DNA from: Owenia fusiformis
Lineage: Eukaryota > Annelida > Polychaeta > Sabellida > Oweniidae
Length of the DNA: 64,000 nt
Assembly: GCA_903813345.2 (NCBI GenBank)
Contig: CAIIXF020000001.1
Location: forward strand, 44,225,885-44,289,884
Reading direction: 5' to 3'
This document shows positions 59,990-64,000 of the stretch, in pieces. Within the stretch, counting starts at the first letter, position 1. Each line of letters begins with the position of its first letter. The translations under genes and the position numbers were made by a program. Under the pieces are notes generated by a model. It worked only from the letters and a program-made list of their open reading frames with translations. It did no database searches and had not been told where the DNA came from.

Positions 59990-61239
59990 ATGCAATCGAA
60001 CATGTCACAAGCATTAAAGTCTAAACCTTCCTTTCAAGAAGATTTGGACAGTGGAACAAAGACAAAATCTTCAAAGAAGTCCAGCTCTATAAAAGCTAAA
60101 AGTTCCGACAAGTCGGTCATTATGAAGTCGCCAAGCTTGACATCAGAAGCCACTGCCTCTTCAATGGGAAGTGAGCCTTGTAAATCCACGAACAATGAAT
60201 CTGGTATCCCCGTGAGCTTTGTACAGGATATTACAAATGCTATTAGCACGGGATTGGGATGTATCAAAGATACTATGGTCGAAGCTTTAGGTGATATAAA
60301 GCAATCTTTGAAAACCGACTACCAAAGTGGTCAATATGATGATTATGCAGTTATGGTGATATTCCTGATCAAGAGGATGAGGATCCTGACGTCCTTGAAC
60401 CACCTGCTAAAAAGCAGAAAACTTCCTCGTCCGAATCGACTGAAGTTTTTTCTTCCCTTATGAATAAACTTCGATCTAAGACCAAGTTACAAGACGATAA
60501 TGGACCTCCTTTATCTGAAGCTATGGCTGAAATCGTCACAGAACTAATCCAGGCGAAGCCAGAGGATGACGATATCGTTTCGAAATTAGATGGTCACAAG
60601 ACGCCTGAAAACGTTCCATTATTGTGCACTACAAAGGTTAATGAACCTATTTGGACTCGGGTCTCAGCCGAAGTTCGCTCTAATGATATTAAATATCAAA
60701 AAGTGCAAACTCCCCTTGTGAAGGGTATAATTGCTTCTTCACGTGCATTGGAAGCACTGGATAATCTCAAAGAGACTCTTAGCAAAGAATCCGATGCTTT
60801 TGATGATGTGCTTACGACCATCGCGGAATTAGTGTACGAAAATATGCTATTCAGCAGTTATGCAAACTTGAAACTTAACATGCGTAGACGTGAACTTTTC
60901 AAAAATGAAATTAATCAAAGTTTCAAGCATTTGTGCGCCAAATCTGTGCCAATTACCCAGTTTCTCTTTGGAGACGACATCTCTAAACAGGTGAAAGAGA
61001 TAGCAGAAATGAATAAAACGCAACTGCGAGGCGTTTTTCCGTCTTCCACTCGGGGTAATCGAGGAAGGGGACGTGGTTACGGTGGACGTGGTCGTGGAAA
61101 CAATTCCAACAACCATTTTTTAGGCCAGGGCTACGGCAGAAACAACCACCAGCGGAACTCTACCCGATATCCCAACAAGAGAGGGAGAGGGGCCAAGAGC
61201 AAGTCCAGCAATGCCAGCGAGAAAACCACCAATCAATAG
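59990..61239 (+). pseudogene. DIRS Gag-like frame, frameshifted
   Basis: The first part (59990 to about 60350) is Ser/Lys-rich. The second part (about 60352-61239) continues in the next frame and ends in an Arg/Gly-rich tail (GRGRGYGGRGRG), typical of a nucleic-acid-binding Gag C-terminus. The break is a single-base indel near 60350. Confidence 0.75.
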
Positions 61240-63350
61240 GTCATGTTGACACTATTACAATAGACACTGCACCTGAAAAGGTAAGACAAACACTTAAAAG
61301 CTCTGTCAATTATTTTCAAGGTGGTCGACTTAAAATGTTCTTGCATGAATGGGAACGTATAACATCAGATCAGTCTATATTAGATGCTATCAGTGGTTAC
61401 ACGATTGAATTTTGAGATGATGATATTCAACGAATGCAATGGCCATGTAACACAAATTACTCAAGGTCAGATCATGAAAGCATGGATCTAGAAATTGCCA
61501 AATTTGCAAAAAAGGGTATCATTGTACCAATTGATGATTCTAAAAAAGGTCACGTGTCACCTATTTTCCTGCTACCCAAAAAAGACGGGTCAAAAAGAAT
61601 GATCTTAAACTTATCTGATATAAATCAGAGTGTAGAATATCATCATTTCAAGATGGAAAATCTTCAACATGCCCTCAACATCGTGTCACCTAATATGTAC
61701 ATGAGTTGTGTCGACATTAAAGACGCTTACTATAGTGTGCCAATTGCTACTGATTCTCAAAGGTTTCTGCAATTTGAATGGAAGGGCCAACTATATCAAT
61801 ACACTTGTCTAGCTCAAGGGTTATCTTCGGCCCCCAGACTATACACTAAAATTATGAAACCTGTTTTTGCTAAATTGCGAAATGAAGGCCATCTATCGGT
61901 AGCATATATTGACGATTGCTGTCTATTTGCAGAAACCTCTGAGCAGTGTAAGCAGAACACCTATGACACAATCAATTTGCTCAGAACACTTGGCTTCATA
62001 GTTCATCCAGAAAAGGTTATCTTGACACCAACACAGGTAATAACTTTTCTTGGTTTCGAACTTAACAGTATCAATATGACTGTAAAACTTCCCTGTGATA
62101 AAGCACAAGTTGTGAAATCTATGTGTAAATCATTATTGTCTCGTAGCAACTGCACAATCAGGGATGTAGCACAAATCATTGGTAAATTAGTATCATCTCT
62201 ACCAGGTGTTCAATATGGCCAGCTTCATTATAGAAATCTTGAAAGAGATAAAACAAAGGCTTTATCTATCAATGAAGGCAACTTTGATGCATGCATGCAA
62301 TTATCAAATGATGCAAAATCCGACCTACAATGGTGGATTAATAATGTAACGAAATCCGTTAAACCAATTTCTGTTACAGATCCAGGTATGTTGTTACGAA
62401 CAGATAGCAGCACAAAAGGTTGGGGTGCAATATGTGTCACCAATTCTGTTAGAACAGGTGGACGTTGGTCAGCTGAAGAAGCTTCCAATCATATCAATTA
62501 TCTTGAATTGATGGCCATATATCTTGCATTGAAATGTTTTTGTAGAGAAAAATCACACATCCACGTACGTGTTGAAACGGATAACACTACGGCTTTGGCT
62601 TACGTTAACAAAATGGGAGGTATCACATCGATTGCTTGTGATAACCTAGCAAAAGATATTTGGAAATTCTGCATTTTCAGAAATATCTGGCTTTCAGCAG
62701 CATTTATTCCAGGTTCTAAGAACACTGACGCTGATGAGGAATCTCGAGTATTCCATGATGAAACAGAGTGGATGCTCGACAAAGCAGTGTTCAATCAACT
62801 GATTAATCTGTCTGATTGGCCATCTCCCGTAATTGATATGTTCGCTTCAAGATTGAATCATCAGCTCCCACGTTATGTGTCGTGGAAACCTGATCCAGAT
62901 GCTGAAAATATCGATGCATTGAATATAATGTGGAATGATGAAACTTTGTATGTGTTTTGTCCTTTCAGTTTGATCACGAGAGTTCTAAAGAAGATCGAAC
63001 ACGATGCCATAACCAATGCTATCGTTATAGCACCAGTGTGGACAACACAGCCATGGTGGCCGAAACTTCTGAGACTCTTGATCGATATCCCAGTGATATT
63101 ACCCAAAAGGAGAACGTTATTGTACCTACCGTACGACAAACAGAAACGCCATCCTCTTTGGAGAAAGATGACTTTGACTGCATGTCTTTTATCCGGCGAT
63201 CCATCGAAATCCAGGGAATTTCGAAAGACACTACCGAAGTCATCTTATTGTCTTGGCGATCTGCATCCAAAAAGCAATATGCTGTCTACTTACGTAAGTG
63301 GGTACACTTCTGTCATAGACGGAAAATTGATCCATTTCAATCATCTGTGA
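61240..63350 (+). pseudogene. DIRS reverse transcriptase / RNase H
   Basis: Open from 61434 (638 codons). The same frame extends upstream through a TGA at 61413 into conserved sequence (GGRLKMFLHEW), so the true start is lost. The RT shows LPKKDGSKRMILNLSDIN, the catalytic pair near VDIKDAY and YIDD. RNase H starts LRTDSSTKGWGA, with the VETDNTTALAYV block following. The last part (MFASRLNHQ..., APVWTTQPWWPKLL) is typical of DIRS elements. Confidence 0.88.
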
Positions 63351-64000
63351 ACATAGGACTCGATTTTCTCACGTCTCTTTATAAGGACGATTTAAGCTAC
63401 AGTGCTATTAATACGGCCAGGTCAGCGTTGTCATTCATTATATCACAAGACTCTGTTACTTTTGGAAATCACCCTTTGGTTTCTAGGTTTATGAAGGGTG
63501 TGTTCAACGACAGACCTCCGTTACCAAAATATGAATCAACATGGGATGTATCAGTAGTGTTAAACTTTCTCGAGACATTTTATCCCAATGAACGTTTATC
63601 ATTAAAAAAGTAGTGACACTTCTGGCGTTAATTACAGGTCAACGTCGTCAAACGTTGCATACATTGACAGTCGAGCATTGCATCGAAGAACACTCAGGTT
63701 ATAAACTTATTATTTCACAGTGTTTAAAAACATCAAAATGTGGAAAACCATTACCAATTCTCACTTTACCAAGATATAGCAATGTGAAATTATGTGTATG
63801 TGCGGCTTTGAAAGACTATATTAATCGCACGGACACTCTAAGAGGTAACCAAAGTCAGCTACTCATTAGTTTTCAGAAACCATACGCAGCTGTATCTCTT
63901 GACACCATCAGTAGGTGGATCAAGCTCACTATCAAAAATGCTGGAATTAATGTCGATATTTTTAAGTCTCATTCCACACGCTCTGCGTCTACTTCAGCAG
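62957..64000 (+). pseudogene. DIRS tyrosine recombinase, partial and frameshifted
   Basis: It overlaps the end of the RT/RNase H frame in another phase. An N-terminal DNA-binding part (SWRSASKKQYAVYLRKW) is followed, after a one-base slip at the A-run 63606, by the catalytic part with the first arginine in ALITGQRRQTLHTL and the HxxR motif HSTRSASTSA at the very edge. The final catalytic tyrosine lies outside the window. Confidence 0.85.

Larger units (their letters stand above)
59700..64000 (+). mobile_element. DIRS-type tyrosine-recombinase retrotransposon, decayed, cut by the right edge
   Basis: Gene order is a Gag-like frame, then reverse transcriptase/RNase H, then an overlapping tyrosine recombinase. 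This is the DIRS plan, in which a recombinase replaces the integrase. At least three lesions are visible: a frameshift in the Gag-like frame near 60350, an in-frame TGA at 61413, and a one-base loss in an A-run at about 63606. The left terminal repeat was not delimited; the 3' end lies outside the window. Confidence 0.85.

Overview
The window is nuclear DNA of an animal: AT-rich, with long introns, GT/AG splice sites, and conserved eukaryotic genes embedded in many small DNA transposons. Two genes encode cilium-related proteins (CCDC13 and a small axonemal inner-microtubule-type protein). DIRS-type and Penelope-type retroelements are present, and the ADP/ATP carrier is not of the usual animal type. 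Together these suggest a marine invertebrate with ciliated cells (a lophotrochozoan, basal deuterostome or early-branching animal). The species cannot be named from this sequence.

Layout from left to right. 1-9.6 kb: PDIA5, a three-active-site ER protein disulfide isomerase, minus strand, cut by the left edge and with its signal-peptide exon not found. 9.6-20.2 kb: no clear host gene; repeat-rich, with a Penelope-like fragment, two inverted 1.3 kb transposon copies, foldback elements and minisatellites. 21.2-23.7 kb: a mitochondrial ADP/ATP carrier, plus strand. 24.1-30.4 kb: SEM1/DSS1, minus strand, tail-to-tail with the carrier; its introns hold a 1.6 kb 25-bp satellite and several nested transposons. 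30.8-32.2 kb: weak evidence for a small unidentified plus-strand gene. 32.2-41.2 kb: CCDC13, minus strand, 15 coding exons, apparently complete at 713 aa. 42.3-45.9 kb: a possible small spliced transcript and a recent 1.24 kb tandem duplication. 46.15-46.57 kb: a TTAA-flanked foldback MITE. 47.5-48.3 kb: a 131-aa axonemal-type protein, minus strand, head-to-head with CCT5. 48.6-58.2 kb: CCT5, the chaperonin epsilon subunit, plus strand, 10 exons, complete at 540 aa. 59.7-64 kb: a decayed DIRS-type retrotransposon running off the right edge.

The most interesting feature is inside CCT5. Seven of its nine introns were found to carry short repeated segments that fold like small nucleolar RNAs or resemble them: four copies of one H/ACA-type RNA (introns 1, 1, 2 and 4), two of a second H/ACA-type RNA (introns 7 and 8), two of a box C/D RNA (introns 3 and 5), and a weaker candidate in intron 9. 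All are in the sense orientation, and copies differ by some substitutions that preserve base pairing. CCT5 therefore looks like a multi-snoRNA host gene in which snoRNAs have multiplied from intron to intron.

Exon coordinates were read by eye from splice signals, reading frame and family resemblance. Phases close for every multi-exon gene called at high confidence.
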